Notes: a model not told the origin generated them from the letters alone. DNA of 64,000 nucleotides from Perilla frutescens (GCA_026008535.1 BRKX01000004.1:28400501-28464500); one strand, 5' to 3'. Numbered from the stretch's first letter, positions 24,040-34,469 are shown. Numbers and translations are program-made.

Positions 24040-25738
24040 ATGTCATAAACCAAAAACCAAGGAGTCACATCATCCTTGAGGAGTTAAGGGGAGGATCGAA
24101 TCCTACACCGTTTGTATAAGAAGAGGAATCACCAAACATTGCACAACGTGTCAAGAAGTACATGAACTACCTCATCGCAGTGGGAGGGTTGTACGCCAAC
24201 CTGATAGATTCATTGGTCTGGGAAAGGCTTTAGATTTCCCAGAGGGTCACAATGAATTGGATCCCAGGACCTATGACGAGGCAATTCGAGATAAAGATGC
24301 GGATTCTTGGAAAACTGCAATGGAGTCTAAGATTGGATCTATGGATCACAATCAAGTCTGGGAACTTGTAGAACCACAAGATGGGGTAAAACCTATTGGT
24401 TGTAAGTGGGTCTACAAGCGCAAGAGAGGAACTGACGGGAAGGTTGAAACCTTCAAGGCAAGATTGATGGTAAAAGGGTATACTCAGAAAGAAGGGATCG
24501 ATTATGAGGAAACCTTTTCGCCGGTAGCCATGCTTAAGTCAATCCGGATTCTCTTGTCTATTGCCGCTCATTTAGATTATGAGATCTGGCAGATGGATGT
24601 CAAGACAGCTTTCCTAAACGGAAGTCTTGAGGAAAACATTCACATGAAGCAACCAGAGGGATTCATTGCTAAGGGCCAAGAGCACTTGGTGTGTAAGCTT
24701 AAGAGATTTATTTATGGACTTAAGCAGGCATCGAGATCTTAGAACATCCGATTTGATGAGGTAATCCAGTCATATGGATTCGTGCAAAGTCCGGATGAGA
24801 GCTGTGTGTACAAGAAATGTGATGGAAATGTGGTAGCATTCCTCGTACTTTATGTTGATGACATCTTGCTTATTGGAAACAATAAGAAGGCGTTATCGAA
24901 CATTAGGGTGTCGTTGTCCAAGCAATTCGATATGAAGGATCTGGGTGAAGCCGGACATGTCCTTGGCATCAAGATCATTCGTGATCGTCAGAAAATGATG
25001 TTATGTCTGTCCTAGGCGACTTATATCGATACAGTGATAGCTAAATTTGGCATGCAAGATTCCAAGAAAGGTTTTATACCTTTACAGGCATGGAATTCAT
25101 CTATCCAAGGAAAAGTGTCCCCAAACACAGTCTGAGATAGAGGAAATGAAGAAAGTACCATATGCTTCGGCTGTGGGAAGTTTGATGTATGCTATGCTAT
25201 GCACTAGGCCTGATATATGCTATGCCGTTGGCATGGTAAGCAGATATCAGTCTAACCCTGGACAAGGTTACTGGACTGCGGTCAAAAACATTCTCAAGTA
25301 CCTTAAAAGGACTCGAGATTACATGTTGGTTTTCCGCTCTGATAGTCTAGTGCATTTGGGTTACACGGACTCAGATGATCAATCCGACAAAGATCAGAGT
25401 AAGTCCACCTCTGGCTATGTGTTTACATTAGGAGGTGGAACCATCGCATGGAGGAACATTAAGCAGAAATGCATTGCGGATTCCACCATGGAAGCTGAGT
25501 ATGTAGCTACCTCTGAGGCTGCAAAAGAGGTTGTCTGGCTCCACGGGTTCCTAGTAGGCTTAGGCGTGGTTTCTGATTTGCCTAAGACTATCACGATATA
25601 CTGTGATAATTCTGGTGCAGTGGCAAATTCGAAGGAACCCAGAGCCCACAAGGCAAGTAAACACATAGAGAGAAAGTACCATCTTATACGAGAAATCATT
25701 AAGAAAGGAGACGTGGCGGTGGTCAAGATTGCATCGAA
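24040..25738 (+). pseudogene. Copia RT and RNase H, copy 2
   Basis: This resumes the family-A pol at VINQKPRSH. RT is present (DADSWKTAMES..., QMDVKTAFLNGSL, YGLKQAS, YVDDILLIG), and RNase H carries STSGYVFTLGGG and IYCDNSGAVANSKEP. Unlike copy 1 it retains the 34-codon YGLKQAS segment. Lesions: TGG-to-TAG at 24740-24742, CAG-to-TAG near 25014, and a one-base insertion in a T run near 25080. The frame ends at about 25738 inside VVKIAS, where unrelated sequence starts. Confidence 0.85.
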
Positions 25739-25759
25739 GCTCCTTTTTCTCTTCTATAA

Positions 25760-25944
25760 TCACCCCGGGTATGGTGTGGACACGATCACGAACTTCCCCT
25801 TCAGTATTGCTGGAATGGTGGGCACTACGGCCAGGCTCGATAGAGAGCTTTCCTTTAATAAGTCATTGCCCATCTTGGTATCATTAACATCTAAATGCCC
25901 TCCAAGTATGATTCTCGCCTCTCTTATGTCCAAATTGACTCTTT
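25760..25944 (-). CDS. Orphan terminal-exon-like ORF (61 aa), unrecognised
   Basis: On the minus strand a pyrimidine-rich tract ends in ctaatcag (25952-25945), a good splice acceptor. After it a frame stays open for 61 codons to TGA at 25762-25760. It reads from RVNLDIREARIILGGHLDVN through KGKFVIVSTPYPG. The amino-acid composition is protein-like, with few low-complexity residues, and the frame is not a shadow of copia pol. I do not recognise the family and see no upstream exon at higher coordinates. It may be the last exon of a host gene whose remainder was lost, or a captured exon. It abuts the broken end of copia copy 2. Confidence 0.35.
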
Positions 25945-26525
25945 CTGATTAGAAAAAAAATATAATAATAAAGGACAAAAAGAATGAGACAAGACACTAA
26001 AACAAGAGAAAATTTGGACTCATCATGAATCTATGATATCTAATCTCAACGTAAATTCCTTCGAAAGAAATTGTTCATCAAGATACGCAATACTTCACAT
26101 ATTGTAGAATAAACAAATAACGTAAGACTGTCATCAACTTCCATGAAACTTACACTGCATTTGAATTTTTAACTAAGCCAAAATAATGCTTATTCAAGCT
26201 TACCAACTCCCCTAAATGTGAAAGTAACCTTATTATTCAAAAATAACATGGTTTTGTCTTCTATTTGCACAAAATAGTTTCGATTGAATCTATTATCTTA
26301 TCTCAACATAAGTTCTCTCAAAAGAAATAATGCATGGACACACGCATGACTTCATGTAGGATAAACGAATGTAAAACAATCATCAACTTCCATGAAACTC
26401 ACATTGTATATTAACTAAATTAACAACATTCTAGGTTTTTTGTTTTTCACAGAAACATTTTTTTTTTCAAATAATGTCAAAACCTAGAACCTTTTCAAGA
26501 TTTTTGATTTTTCACGTAACGTTTT
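25945..26525. other. AT-rich intergenic DNA with a diverged direct duplication
   Basis: No gene is seen. Segments 26031-26165 and 26289-26409 share order and wording ('atctcaacgtaaattc', 'catcaacttccatgaaact') and look like an old direct duplication of about 130 bases. Confidence 0.5.
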
Positions 26526-26659
26526 AATTTTTGCAATAATGCCCAAATTTATCCTTTTTTCATTTAAGATATGAGGTGAAAACTTATCTGATAATTTTTG
26601 CAATAATGCCCAAATTTATCCTTTTTTCATTTAAGATATGAGGTGAAAACTTATCTGAT
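26526..26659. repeat. Perfect 67-bp tandem duplication
   Basis: 26526-26592 and 26593-26659 are identical and head to tail (unit starts aatttttgcaataatgccc, ends acttatctgat). Perfect identity beside decayed neighbours indicates a recent event. Confidence 0.95.
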
Positions 26660-27108
26660 ATGGTCTAATTTTTTGCACATGTGTATATGACATGTATATA
26701 AGAAACTTTAACCAGACTAGCGAAATTTCAAAAGTGATTTAGATTTCTTTCAAAACAAACTAACAAAATAAATAAAAAATTATAATTCCTCTCAATATAG
26801 GAATTGTGTTTCAATCGGAGTCTTATTCTTTCCACCTCTATTAAATGATTGTTTAATAATATTATGTGTTATGGCATGTCACATGCATAAAAAAAATGGC
26901 CACACCAGATAAATTTTCATCAGATGACTTAAATGCGAAAAAATAAAGTTTTAATATATTATTGTAAAAATTAAAATGTTATATTAAAAACCAAAAATCT
27001 TGAAAAGATTTTGATATTATTAAAAATATTGTAACGTTGTGTGAAAAATTAAAAAAATGATTTTTTTAACAATATTTCAAAAATTAAAACATTATATAAA
27101 AGGCAAGT
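26660..27108. other. AT-rich intergenic DNA
   Basis: No ORF or RNA gene is seen. Short repeats of 'attaaaa' and 'ttttgatattatt' type only. Confidence 0.5.
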
Positions 27109-27487
27109 CTCCTGTACATAAGATGTACATCAGACGGTTAATGCGTTGACCGGGTCAACGTGTGTTGACCCGATCAATGCTTTGACCAAAAAATCCGTCA
27201 AAATTAGTATCATTCATAATACTGAAAAGTATCATTTCAAAGGCCTAAAAGTATCATTTGTATCAATGAAAAGTATTGGCTAGAAAAAAAAATAAAGAAA
27301 AAAAATGTTAAGATTAGTATCGATCGAAACACTAAAAAGTATCATTCAAAATTAAAAAAAGTATCAATTGTATCCCTAAAAGGTATCACCAATTTTCATG
27401 ATTTTTTTGGTCAACGCTTTGATCGAGTCAACACGCGTTAATCCGATCAATGCGTTGATCGTCTGATGTACATCTTATGTACAAGAG
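27109..27487. mobile_element. Foldback/MITE-like element with about 80-bp inverted ends
   Basis: The left end (ctcctgtacataagatgtac...) and the reverse complement of the right end (ctcttgtacataagatgtac...) match over roughly 80 bases with substitutions. Each arm also contains smaller palindromes built on 'ttgaccgggtcaa'-like motifs. The interior is an AT-rich iteration of 'aaaagtatcat'. It is non-coding and about 380 bp. No convincing target duplication was found, so the superfamily is not assigned. A short relative of the 'aaaagtatc' interior occurs at 40826-40858. Confidence 0.65.
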
Positions 27488-28299
27488 TATTTGTGTTATA
27501 TAAATAGTTGTGATAATAATCGCTATTAATTCAACTAAGCAAGCCAACATAATACCAACAAAATGCATAGCCAGCCAGCTCAGCCACATCTGTAGATATT
27601 TTTTTATTTTATTTTTTGCAACCAGAACTTTTGGTTGCTCCTCATGGTTTCATTGATAAGGGCACGCCACGACAACTCCACCTCCACCACTAATTTTCCT
27701 ACCTCTCTTATGTCACCCTCGGTCCCACCATTTACTAAAAGAATATACTTTTAGCCGTTTGAATCTCCAGATTCAATCTGTCCAAATTTCGAATAATTAT
27801 ATTCAAGTAACTTCAAATTCAATAAAAATGCATCAAAATAATATCATGACTTTTTTTATATAGTCCCTCTTAGAAAAGGAATAATTTAATTGTCCTAATA
27901 TAAAATATCAAATTTTGAATAAATAATTCACCCCACAAATTATATTCAGGAGAATCCGGACCATCCCACGTAAATTTGTGCATTGTTTCCATAGCCAATC
28001 ATTACATGAGACAATAATTCAGTGAAAACAATAAACACTGTAAACTTAAATAAAGTAAATCAAAGCCAAATAAAACTGTAAGTGTAAGCCACTGAAATGT
28101 CAAAAGTGCCCTTGGGCTGCACCCGTACATTCAAGGGCAAATAAGTAAGCGCGTTGTCACTTTCCTTCTAAAGTATGTATTGTCCGAATCGGCGGGCCTG
28201 CAGCCTATAACTGTCGAAACAAAAGATGATTGCTGTGTCATGAAAGGGTATTATTGTCATTCTACTTGCCATAATCTTAATTATTCAAATATTAGCGAG
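27488..28299. other. Intergenic DNA upstream of the WRKY19-like gene
   Basis: Moderately AT-rich, with no coding frame and no repeat recognised. It probably includes the distal promoter of the gene starting near 28.4 kb. Confidence 0.4.
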
Positions 28300-28436
28300 G
28301 GTGCTCAAAACAAGTTTAGTCCTATTTAACTCTTTGTTAACCTTAATTACGTTCCCTCTTTTTCTCTTTTTCTCTTTTTCTTCTCTTTGTTTGTATTCAA
28401 CTGGCAATAGTTGTTGCTCTCTCAGTTTCTCTCTCT

Positions 28437-28473
<37 letters not shown>

Positions 28474-29999
28474 TCTGAATTGTTGAGATTGGCACGGCTG
28501 GAGGAGTAAACCTAACCGTAGAGAGTAATATTCCTTTGCCTCCCTAATTACAGTATATTATTTCATTATTGTGCAGAATGAGTTTAGATGTTATCTTGTT
28601 CTTTTTTTTTTTTTCCCAGTTAGGAGAAGTGTTTAACCACTTACATTTATTTCTCATATTTCTCTGAATTTGATTCATTAACAGCCGCTTTATGTATTTT
28701 ATTTCCGGTGTTATTAGCTATTAGTTATGTAGAAAGCTGTAAATTATTTATTTAAAATTGAGTACGTGAGTTTGTGTTTGCCTAACATGGTAGCACAGCT
28801 TCTGCAGCAATGGAATCTGTGATTGCCTTTTGTTTTTCTACAATTTAATCATGTAATTTTCATTTCATGAAGCGAAGGGTTGGACCCACTGTCGTCTTGT
28901 TTTTAGTACTGTATAATTGATGGTGTGATTTTTTAGAACTCATCTCTTACTTAATTGGAGACCGTGTTGTGGGAGGGGGGATCATTGAGTATTAGTAGCG
29001 TTGAAGATTAATTTTGCAGTTATTAAAAGATGGAATTTTTTTTGGTAGATTTGCTCATGTAATAACTAAATCTTCATTCCTGCATTCTAGTATGAGATGT
29101 GTCAATTTTACTTTAGGTGTTCTTGCTTAATGAAATTTCATTTGATTATAAGTAATGATCATCTTGTAATATGCTGGCGCAAATATGAAATTCGAATATG
29201 TGACTATTGCTTTAAGGGTATTTTTCTGAGTAGAACCAAATAAAATATGTAGAAATGGAATGCAAATGAATGAAAAGAGCCATGTTTGCTTAGAGTTATA
29301 TCTCTAAATCAATTACGAAGTCTTTCTTCCTTCGCAGTGTTCGCTACCATTTTTAAAGTTCAAGAAGCTTCCTGATTGACCTCCTGCCTTAGACCAAAAT
29401 CACAATTGTTCACTTTCTGGTGCTTGTTTGTAGTATATAACTAGGCTAGATCAATAAATCATACCTCATCTAAGTTTCGTTTCATCAGAATTTTACAATC
29501 TCTAATGACAATCATGGTGCATTCTCCTGAATTTGGCTACATCTTTCTCTCCAGTTTATCAGGCATTATGTGTCTTTTTTTCACGCTGACCAACTATATC
29601 ACACAGATCCATGGATTGTATGTAGAGTTCCTTTTTCCTTTCTTCACATATCATTTGAAACTTTGCCACTTTTTTTTTTTTTCCAGGTGAATCAATCACA
29701 AGGACTCTGTGTTCTGTGCCCGAAGTTGTATCTCTATATCAGATTAATAATACCTTCCAATATTATTTTACGATCAAGATGTCTTCATAAACCCTCACAG
29801 TGTGTTTCCAAGGCAGTTAAAAAAATGGATAGGTCAGATACATCTGGCTTTGTGAGTGGTGGATGTAGTTTGTATGTTACTCGTGTTTTTTCATTTTGGT
29901 CTATAGGTTTACATACTAGTGTACCATTACTTTTTTACCAGCTGTAACTTCATTCCTTCAAAAACATTAAGGTATTTCATTTATAAGATCAAGAAAGAA
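28300..29999 (+). promoter_or_regulatory. Promoter and probable intron-containing 5' leader of the WRKY19-like gene
   Basis: A CT-rich belt (28330-28471, including a pure CT run at 28440-28471) is typical of plant transcription-start regions. About 1.5 kb separates it from the ATG, too long for an unspliced leader. Candidate splice acceptors are the T-tract ending ttccag near 29686 and ttttttaccag near 29940. The donor is not obvious. Short ORFs here (e.g. 29505-29690) are judged intronic. Confidence 0.45.
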
Positions 30000-31904
30000 A
30001 TGTATCCTCCCTTCTACACTGACTCTGTTAAGAATTGTAATGGCGGAGATACAACTCTACGGTTGAATGGCTTTGGATATGGATCACATAAATCTTCCAT
30101 ATTTGGAAGTAATGCTGGAGGTCGAGGCACTAGCACAAATAATCCTGATGATGGATGCAAGCTAGTACTTGGACTGGGACCGACACCTAGTACATATTCT
30201 GATAACTACTCGCTTTCTAAGGATAACAATGTCAAAGGTCTTGCTCCCATACTTACTCCAGGCCTATCCTCTCAACACGACTCAATGTTGAAGCTCGGGT
30301 TTTCTGGAACTGCTGATGTAGTTTCTGCGGTACACAAGGTTTCATGCTCAATGCAGAGTCATTTTGATATATCTCGTCAGCTGAATCAAGCATCTTCAGA
30401 TGGTAACACACATGCAGTTGCTGTTGGTGATGAGGGTTCTACATCGGGCAAGAAATCAGGGGGCTATATGAGGAGCCTAATCATGGCCCCAAGATTGGAA
30501 AATGTTGACAGTTTATTGACAACAAATAAATTTTCAGAACTTGGTGCAAAATCGAAGTGCCAACTTTCCCAGCTTAGTTCTGAACCTTCGTCTATCTCTG
30601 ATCACTCCATGAGTGCCATATCTGAACCCGGAAGTGGTTCAGTATCATCAAATCACAGAGGCGCAAATATGAGAAGATGTAAGTTTGAGGGATGTATAAA
30701 AGGAGCACGAGGTGCAACAGGTCTGTGCATTGGCCATGGGGGCGGACAGAGATGTCAAAAGCCTGGATGCACCAAAGGTGCAGAGAGCCGAACGGCCTAC
30801 TGCAAAGCTCACGGAGGAGGGAAACGGTGTCAGCAGCTCGGGTGCACCAAAAGTGCTGAGGGAAAGACAGACTACTGCATAGCACATGGTGGGGGAAGAC
30901 GTTGTGGATTTGGAGGAGGGTGCACTAAAGCAGCACGTGGGAAATCAGGCCTTTGCATCAAGCATGGTGGGGGAAAGAGGTGTAAGGTGGAAGGCTGCAC
31001 TCGAAGTGCAGAGGGGCAGATTGGTCTGTGCATCTCTCACGGTGGTGGACGGCGTTGTCAATTCCCCGAGTGTGCTAAGGGGGCGCAGGGGAGTACCATG
31101 TTCTGCAAAGCACATGGTGGTGGAAAGAGGTGCCTATTTGCAGGATGCACAAAAGGTGCCGAAGGGAGCACACCCCTCTGCAAAGGGCATGGTGGTGGGA
31201 AACGTTGCATGTTTGATGGGGGTGGGATCTGCCCGAAAAGTGTACATGGAGGCACGAGCTTCTGTGTTGCTCATGGCGGAGGAAAGAGGTGTTCTGTTCC
31301 TGGGTGTACCAAAAGCGCCCGTGGCAGGACTGATTGTTGTGTGAAACATGGAGGGGGGAAGCGGTGCAAGGTTGAAAACTGTGGGAAGAGTGCTCAGGGT
31401 AGTACTGACTTGTGCAAGGCACATGGTGGTGGAAAGAGGTGCAACTGGGGTGAGGGGAAATGCGAAAAGTTTGCAAGGGGAAAGAGTGGTTTATGTGCTG
31501 CACACAGCAGTTTGGTTCAGAGCAGGGAGACTAACAAAGGAGGAACGATTGGGCCAGGGCTGTTCCATGGCTTGGTGGCTGCTAGGAGCAGCTTTGACAA
31601 CACGTGCTCGTCGTCAGGTGTGACCGCTATATCAGATTCACTCAACTCTCTCGAGAGGCCAGCCAAACGGCAGCAGCTCATCCCACCTCAGGTCTTGGTT
31701 CCTTTATCCATGAAAGCCTCCTCATCTTACTCGAGACCATTGCCTTCTGAGAAGCAACTGGAACGGAGCATCAGGGTTGATATTGGTGGTGGCAGTAATG
31801 CTCGGAAGAGCTTTGATTTCGCAGTTCCTGAAGGGAGAGTTCATGGTGGGGGACTCCTTTCCTTGCTAGGTGGAGACCTCAACAGTCCCATAAATGGGAT
31901 TTGA
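30000..31904 (+). CDS. WRKY19-like / loricrin-like zinc-finger repeat protein, 634 aa
   Basis: The start is the ATG of MYPPFYTDSVKN. An in-frame ATG 27 codons earlier lies in probable leader sequence and before a likely splice acceptor. Residues 1-215 are a Ser/Gly/Asn-rich N-terminus with no known fold (contains LRLNGFGYGSHKSS). Residues about 222-500 hold eleven tandem units of 25-28 residues with consensus RC-x(3-6)-GC-xKxAxGxxx-(L/Y/F)C-x2-HGGG-(K/R). The invariant Cys and His suggest one metal site per unit. The C-terminus is Ser-rich with a basic PAKRQQ patch and ends GGDLNSPINGI. Homologues are often labelled 'probable WRKY transcription factor 19' or 'loricrin-like' because they share this finger. 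There is no WRKYGQK domain, kinase or NB-ARC, so it is not a WRKY factor. Nuclear or RNA/DNA-binding roles are inference. The coding part is a single exon and intact. Confidence 0.88.
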   Translation: MYPPFYTDSVKNCNGGDTTLRLNGFGYGSHKSSIFGSNAGGRGTSTNNPDDGCKLVLGLGPTPSTYSDNYSLSKDNNVKGLAPILTPGLSSQHDSMLKLGFSGTADVVSAVHKVSCSMQSHFDISRQLNQASSDGNTHAVAVGDEGSTSGKKSGGYMRSLIMAPRLENVDSLLTTNKFSELGAKSKCQLSQLSSEPSSISDHSMSAISEPGSGSVSSNHRGANMRRCKFEGCIKGARGATGLCIGHGGGQRCQKPGCTKGAESRTAYCKAHGGGKRCQQLGCTKSAEGKTDYCIAHGGGRRCGFGGGCTKAARGKSGLCIKHGGGKRCKVEGCTRSAEGQIGLCISHGGGRRCQFPECAKGAQGSTMFCKAHGGGKRCLFAGCTKGAEGSTPLCKGHGGGKRCMFDGGGICPKSVHGGTSFCVAHGGGKRCSVPGCTKSARGRTDCCVKHGGGKRCKVENCGKSAQGSTDLCKAHGGGKRCNWGEGKCEKFARGKSGLCAAHSSLVQSRETNKGGTIGPGLFHGLVAARSSFDNTCSSSGVTAISDSLNSLERPAKRQQLIPPQVLVPLSMKASSSYSRPLPSEKQLERSIRVDIGGGSNARKSFDFAVPEGRVHGGGLLSLLGGDLNSPINGI

Positions 31905-32230
31905 AGTGTCTATCCAATTCTGATTCCTATCTCATTTTCATATTCAAATTTGTATAAATTCTTGAATAACATCTACTCCATGTAATGTGTGATATGTCTT
32001 GTCTTGTATTATCTGAGGAAATGCTGAATAACATCTACCCCATGTAATTATAAACCAAATAAATGCCTTCATCAAAATCCAAATGTGATTAATATTATAG
32101 AGTTTCCATGATATTACAGTATGCTCAAATAAGCAAATAATAGTATGGTGGCTCAAAATCTCTCTCACACACGATCAGATTAAAAATGTTCTCATTCATT
32201 GTTTCGAGACTTCCTAAACTATTTGAAATT
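31905..32230 (+). terminator. 3' UTR and polyadenylation region of the WRKY19-like gene
   Basis: An AATAAA-type signal lies at 32057-32062 (aaataaatgcc). A 21-base block 'aataacatctac(t/c)ccatgtaa' occurs twice, at 31968-31987 and 32027-32048. The next gene's leader starts within about 200 bases, so the two genes are closely spaced in the same orientation. Confidence 0.4.
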
Positions 32231-32800
32231 TTAGGCGGAACATTTCTCTCCAAATAATGGCGCAGAGAGCGAAGCTCTTAGCTTCGCTTTAAATTCAGAT
32301 TCCATCTTCATTTCTCCGTTTTGCTTTCGATCGATGCACGCCTTCTATTTCATTCAACCACAGCTACGAAGAAAGCTCTCACCTTTAGGTGAGACTCAAT
32401 TCAGATTATGCAATTTCATTTCGTTTGCTGTTTTCTATGCCGGTAGAATCATAACTTGAATTTTTTCAGTTTGAGCGTTCAATTCTGCTTCGATTTTCGC
32501 GTGCTTGTTTCCGACTTTGTCTGTGCTACTGAGGAATTTTGTTTTCGTTAATTCGTCTGCTTCATTTTTCTTGTTTGATTTTGAAACCTAGAAATGGCGC
32601 GCATTCGCATCGCCTACGCGAAAATGTAATAAATTTAGGTCTCACCTCAGAGTTACTTCTATTGTTTGAATCTGTGTGTTTCTGTTTTTCTTTCGCATAA
32701 TTTCTTGGATTATTGTTGGCAAAGGTTTCAATTTTCTCCGTGAATTTTACTGATTTTTTGTTTTCCATTGAATTTTATGTAGTTCTGGTTCGACAACCTA
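32231..32800 (+). promoter_or_regulatory. Promoter and 5' leader of the CCCH gene, with a probable leader intron
   Basis: A donor (ctttag|gtgag, intron from 32389) and an acceptor (ttatgtag, ending 32782) fit a 394-base intron in the 5' leader, leaving 18 bases to the ATG at 32801. The start site probably lies around 32250-32340. This is inferred from splice signals only. Confidence 0.45.
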
Positions 32801-33298
32801 ATGCATAGAATGTTCATGGAGAACAAACGCGAAATCAGATGTCCGAAGTTCAAGTCCTTTAACGGCGTCGTATCACCAATCAACATGATGAATATGGCCG
32901 GTAATCGCCGCTATAGTAGGTCAGTGCTTGATCCGTACGCATCAGACAGTTCAGATTCGCCATCTCCGCTGATGAAGTTCCTCCGCTCCGTCGATACGGC
33001 GACTCCAGGTTCTTCCTCGCCGGTGTTCGTCACGCCGGTGAAGGTTGAGGAAGATGTGATTGTTATGGATGGGATATCGTTGCCTAAGTCCAACAAAGGA
33101 AGCGGTGAAGTAAGAATGAGGCTGCCGTTGTCATCTAATTCCGTAAATTGCAGTTTTGGGAAATCCAATTCAACTTCATTGTCGTCGTTGTCGGGGAGCG
33201 GCGGTAAGCGTATCGGGGCTGAAAATAGCAAATCCTTTAAGCATAGGCTGTGTCATTTCTGGGATATTTCTGGTAAATGCCAATTTGGTTCCGAATGC

Positions 33299-33338
<40 letters not shown>

Positions 33339-34034
33339 ACACACACACACACACACAGTCTTGGTATAATTATAGATCAACAGTGTTTATATGTACATAA
33401 ATTCTGGGTTTCAATTGGAACAGTTTGCACACGGCAAAGAGGAGCTGCGACACAGTCGTTACTCCGGCAAGAACAACCATGAGGTGCGAAACTATTTAAC
33501 CGAATCTTTCTTGATTCCTTTCTTTCCATGAACGATTAATACTTAATTTCGAGTGATGATAGCCATTGAATAGGGTGGGATTTTCATAGCACATGGTTTC
33601 TTGTATGTTTTGGTATGTCTTTGCACTTTGCTTTGGCATAGATCTCCAAATTAAACAGCAATTTTGAGGGATCAAGCGCATCACCATACGGCTCTAAGTT
33701 TTCCCGAAATAGCCGATTCAAGGCGGCGGCAGCAGCAGGAACAGAAGAAGCCTTCTCATTGCGATCGCTGCCAACAGAAATGGCCTTCCCTGCATCACCA
33801 ATCCCAGCCAAAACTATCATTTCGCCCGGCACATTCCCAGATACTACTCTGCCTATATCTGACTGGACTCCTCAGACTGATGGGATTGAGGTCAGTTTGC
33901 CTTCTGATTTGATTGTGGAAAAGAGTTCATCAAAAGATGATGTGAATGCTTATATTGAGAAAATGCTCTGTGGGAATGGGACTAATGCAAGAAAGAGGCT
34001 ACCTGTATTTGTCGATATTTGCCCTGATTGTTAG
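32801..34034 (+). CDS. Single-CCCH zinc-finger protein, three exons, 317 aa
   Basis: Exons 32801-33301, 33424-33483 and 33642-34034 (501 + 60 + 393 bases, all in phase) join into 316 or 317 codons plus stop. Exon 1 encodes a Ser-rich N-terminus (MHRMFMENKREIRCPKFKSF) and ends LCHFWDISGKCQFGSECQ. Exon 2 begins FAHGKEELR. The junction completes a canonical C-x8-C-x5-C-x3-H finger (about residues 152-172), so the splice falls between the third Cys and the His. Exon 3 is a Pro/Ser/Ala-rich tail with no further domain (SDWTPQTDGIEVSLPSD; VNAYIEKMLCGNG). CCCH fingers of this spacing usually bind RNA, in mRNA turnover or processing. The target here is unknown. The start could also be the second or third Met (32810, 32816). 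The gene looks intact. Confidence 0.85.
33303..33357. repeat. Compound (CT)n-(AC)n microsatellite abutting a splice donor
   Basis: A CT run (33303-33337) starts within the GT of the intron 1 donor of the CCCH gene. An AC run (33339-33357) follows. Length changes would alter donor context and a pyrimidine-rich tract inside a 122-base intron. Confidence 0.95.
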
Positions 34035-34220
34035 TTGCTTAATGGAGATCGAACAATTTGCTGAAGGAGACATTTTTTTGTGGAGAATATCAGGTTGTAG
34101 AACTGAATCAGTAGATTTACTGTAATTACTAGCTATTGGTTCATATCGAATGATTGTGGTGTTCTGATTACTGAGTGATAAGGGATTAACTGTAATTACT
34201 TTTAGGCCTTGGAACAGGAA
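34035..34220 (+). terminator. 3' UTR of the CCCH gene
   Basis: AT-rich sequence after the stop. The exact cleavage site is not determinable. No ORF. Confidence 0.35.
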
Positions 34221-34469
34221 GGTTACTTTGTTGAGCTGTAACTGAATCTTGTAAAACGATGTATCAGTGGCTTTGCAATTGTTTACTAAATACGTGCACT
34301 ATTTTTGGACCTTAGTGTATGTTTCTTGACGCTCTTTTTTTTTTAGTCGGGAGAAGTGTGACTTTATTGTGCTGCAGTTGAATCTTGTATAACAATATAT
34401 TAGTGGCTTTGCAATCGTTTACTAAATAGGTGCACTATTTTGGACCTTAATGTACGGTTCTTGACGTTG
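34221..34469. repeat. Imperfect tandem duplication (about 113-bp units)
   Basis: 34221-34333 and 34357-34469 match closely ('tagtggctttgcaat-gtttactaaata-gtgcactatttt', then 'ggacctta-tgta'), separated by a T-rich stretch. It lies just beyond the CCCH gene and may be part of its 3' UTR or a flanking duplication. Confidence 0.8.

Larger units (their letters stand above)
15376..25738 (+). mobile_element. Ty1/copia family A, copy 2 (3' end lost, interrupted by an LTR)
   Basis: It has a complete 5' LTR (15376-16818, 1443 bp), PBS (16821-16832), leader, gag-pol pieces (19197-21220 and 24040-25738) and no 3' LTR. The copy is interrupted at 21221-24039 by filler plus a chromovirus-type LTR. It stops inside RNase H at about 25738, where unrelated DNA begins. 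It is inserted in the Athila-like protease region. Confidence 0.9.

Noticed and set aside
25047..25952. A 301-residue copia ORF ending at 25952
   Set aside because: Its last 70 residues are antisense to the orphan exon and not copia. The copia homology stops at about 25738.
29505..29947. Two plus-strand ORFs upstream of the WRKY19-like CDS
   Set aside because: T-rich, Phe/Leu-rich translations within a probable leader intron; no domain.
30592..31503. Several long antisense and alternative-frame ORFs over the zinc-finger repeats (e.g. minus strand 31503-31075, plus strand 30886-31344)
   Set aside because: They are shadows of the repetitive, GC-richer coding exon. Their periodicity follows the 75-base repeat and they have no independent start context.
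30000..31904. Calling this gene a WRKY transcription factor
   Set aside because: There is no WRKYGQK motif or WRKY zinc finger. Only the separate Cys/His repeat shared with WRKY19-type proteins is present.
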